Part shown: positions 5,078 to 6,128 of the stretch, in pieces
How positions within the stretch are numbered: position 1 is the stretch's first letter
Layout: each line of letters opens with the position of its first letter
Source: Campylobacteraceae bacterium
Lineage (GTDB): Bacteria > Campylobacterota > Campylobacteria > Campylobacterales > Sulfurovaceae
Reading direction: 5' to 3'
Assembly: GCA_027026055.1 (NCBI GenBank)
Contig: JALVPA010000065.1
Location: forward strand, 1-6,128
Length of the DNA: 6,128 nt
Position numbers and translations under genes: made by a program
The notes under the pieces: generated by a model
Told to the model about the DNA's origin: nothing
The model's database searches: none
Seen by the model: only the letters and a program-made list of their open reading frames with translations

Positions 5078-5653
5078 GTGTCACGGATAACGCAACGGTT
5101 GATCAATCTTTTTTTGCTGTTTTTAGTATTGATTTTTATCCTCTTCGAGGAGATTGTGTGGGAAGGCATTGCCGCTCCGATATATCGTCGCGTACACGCA
5201 CTGCGCATTTTACAAAAGCTTGAAGTTTTTTTGTTGCGTATGCCGGGATGGTTTATTGTCCTGTTTTTCGTTGCGATGCTCCTATCGGTGGAGATACTCG
5301 GAATCTATGCAGGTGCGATGTTTGTGAGCGGACATTTGCTTTTCGGCGCGACGCTTTACGGTGCGAAAATTCCGATAGCGGCGTTTACCTTTTGGATGTT
5401 TCGGGTTACCGAAGAGAAACTGATGCGTTTCGGGTGGTTTCGCTATCTATACGAAACAGTGATGCGTATCGTAGATAATATCAAATCTTTGGAGATCTAT
5501 CGCAAAACGTTGACAAAAGCGAAAGTGTGGAAACGCTATTTAAAGCGTCGTTGGAGGCGATGGAAAGAGCGTTTTTTCGGCACTGAAACGGGAACGGTTA
5601 AACGCATAAAACGTCTCTATCGTATGCTTAAAAGCGTATTAAAGAGGGGCTGA
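5078..5653 (+). CDS. small basic multi-pass membrane protein of unknown function
   Basis: I do not recognise a named family. GTG 5078 is the chosen start: AGGA (5070-5073) precedes it by 4 nt and it lies just downstream of the TATAAT box. The frame is open further upstream (TTG 5009), but that would place the promoter inside the gene. The 191-residue product has a first hydrophobic helix at about 9-23 (INLFLLFLVLIFILF), a second at about 58-78, and one or two more between 79 and 108 (including IPIAAFTFWMF). From 109 on it is strongly basic, with KRYLKRRWRRWKERFF at 152-167 and another Lys/Arg-rich end. By the positive-inside rule that tail is cytoplasmic. No catalytic motif or signal peptidase site is visible. 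Its stop overlaps the next start (TGATG). Base and codon use match the neighbours, so it looks resident rather than acquired. Confidence 0.82.
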   Translation: MSRITQRLINLFLLFLVLIFILFEEIVWEGIAAPIYRRVHALRILQKLEVFLLRMPGWFIVLFFVAMLLSVEILGIYAGAMFVSGHLLFGATLYGAKIPIAAFTFWMFRVTEEKLMRFGWFRYLYETVMRIVDNIKSLEIYRKTLTKAKVWKRYLKRRWRRWKERFFGTETGTVKRIKRLYRMLKSVLKRG

Positions 5654-6128
5654 TGGGTAAACATCCCAAATGGTTTTGGTTCTTTAATGCGATAGCGTTG
5701 ACGGTCGTTGTTGTTTTTGTGACGGTGACGCCGTTACGCGAATGGGCGCATCTGCATGTGACAAAACTTTATCATTGGCTCAAAGAGTATCTTGCCGCGC
5801 TCTTCGCCGCTTTTTTTTTGGTCAAAGGCAAATTCGTACTTAAAATCTTTTTAAAAAAGATTGCGTTGATTTCGGCGACGGGATTGACAAAACGATATTT
5901 GATCGAAAAGGTCTTTACCTATCATCTCAAGGTGCACTTTTTTGCGCATATCAAACGCGATGTCACGCGGCTGTTTCGTCATATCAAACGCAACTTTATG
6001 CGTTTCCCGTTGACAAAAAAACTGATTGCTCTCTTTGCATTTTTGGGATCGCTTAGTTATGTCGCTAAGTTTATGGGGACCGTGTTGGCGATCAAAGTGA
6101 TGATGGCGAAGCTTTGGAGTTTTTTGCT
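5653..6128 (+). CDS. basic membrane protein of unknown function, 5' part only
   Basis: ATG 5653 overlaps the preceding stop as TGATG, so the pair is translationally coupled. GAGGGG at 5644-5649 is a good Shine-Dalgarno site with a 3-nt spacer. The frame stays open to the window end (158 codons plus 2 nt), so the gene is truncated by the window. The translation starts MGKHPKWFWFF. Hydrophobic stretches lie at about 7-27 (ending in VVVVFVTVTP), 46-57 (YLAALFAAFFLV) and 124-151. Between the last two is a Lys/Arg/His-rich amphipathic region (about 58-123) containing the repeated tetrapeptide HIKR at 99-102 and 110-113. The alternation of hydrophobic and basic segments resembles the preceding protein, though I see no clear sequence identity. 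A run of nine T (5811-5819) lies within codons 53-56. No family recognised; possible partner of the upstream protein by context only. Confidence 0.75.
   Translation, partial: MGKHPKWFWFFNAIALTVVVVFVTVTPLREWAHLHVTKLYHWLKEYLAALFAAFFLVKGKFVLKIFLKKIALISATGLTKRYLIEKVFTYHLKVHFFAHIKRDVTRLFRHIKRNFMRFPLTKKLIALFAFLGSLSYVAKFMGTVLAIKVMMAKLWSFL

Noticed and set aside
287..5208. Many open frames on the minus strand (for example 287-847, 1578-2144, 2003-2563, 4461-4985)
   Set aside because: All lie opposite well-identified + strand genes, give low-complexity Phe/Leu/His- or Ser-rich translations, match no family I know and lack start signals.
1..6128. Mobile element, CRISPR array, defence system or RNA gene
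   Set aside because: No transposase, integrase, terminal repeats, spaced repeats, tRNA cloverleaf or toxin-antitoxin-like pair was seen. The gene content is conserved housekeeping synteny.

Overview
This window is an ordinary, well-kept bacterial housekeeping locus. The order waaA - DUF167 - RluA-type pseudouridine synthase - ffh - rpsP - KH protein - rimM - trmD - rplS, all on the + strand, is the one I know from Campylobacterota (Campylobacter jejuni around kdtA/ffh/rpsP/trmD/rplS; Helicobacter pylori has the ffh-to-rplS part). The proteins look campylobacterotal, and the promoter at 2764 has T-tracts spaced about 11 bp apart instead of a -35 box, as described for that phylum's housekeeping promoters. 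The moderate GC content suggests a free-living relative (Sulfurimonas/Sulfurovum-like) rather than Campylobacter or Helicobacter. Genus is not decidable from this window.

Layout. 1-1309: the 3' end of waaA (Kdo transferase for lipid A), overlapping a small DUF167 gene, then a compact RluA-family pseudouridine synthase. 1368-2732: ffh, the SRP GTPase, after a 58-bp gap with a possible weak promoter. 2733-2863: intergenic region with a clear -10 (TATAAT) and a transcribed leader that can form a long hairpin. 2864-4934: tightly packed rpsP-khpA-rimM-trmD-rplS, with gaps of 11, 8 and 2 nt and an 11-nt overlap, closed by a strong intrinsic terminator (4948-4977). 5045 onward: a new promoter and two translationally coupled genes for small, very basic membrane proteins that I do not recognise. 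The second runs off the window.

How the genes work together: rpsP (S16), rimM (S19/30S maturation), trmD (m1G37 tRNA methylation) and rplS (L19) form the classical ribosome-assembly and tRNA-modification operon, here with an inserted KH RNA-binding protein. ffh and the pseudouridine synthase next to it add protein targeting and RNA modification. waaA belongs to outer-membrane biogenesis.

I found no mobile element, CRISPR array, tRNA/rRNA gene or defence system. The points most worth a second look are the rpsP leader hairpin, a Glu in place of the catalytic Asp169 of TrmD, the uncharacterised membrane-protein pair at the right end, and altered GTPase and M-domain motifs in Ffh.
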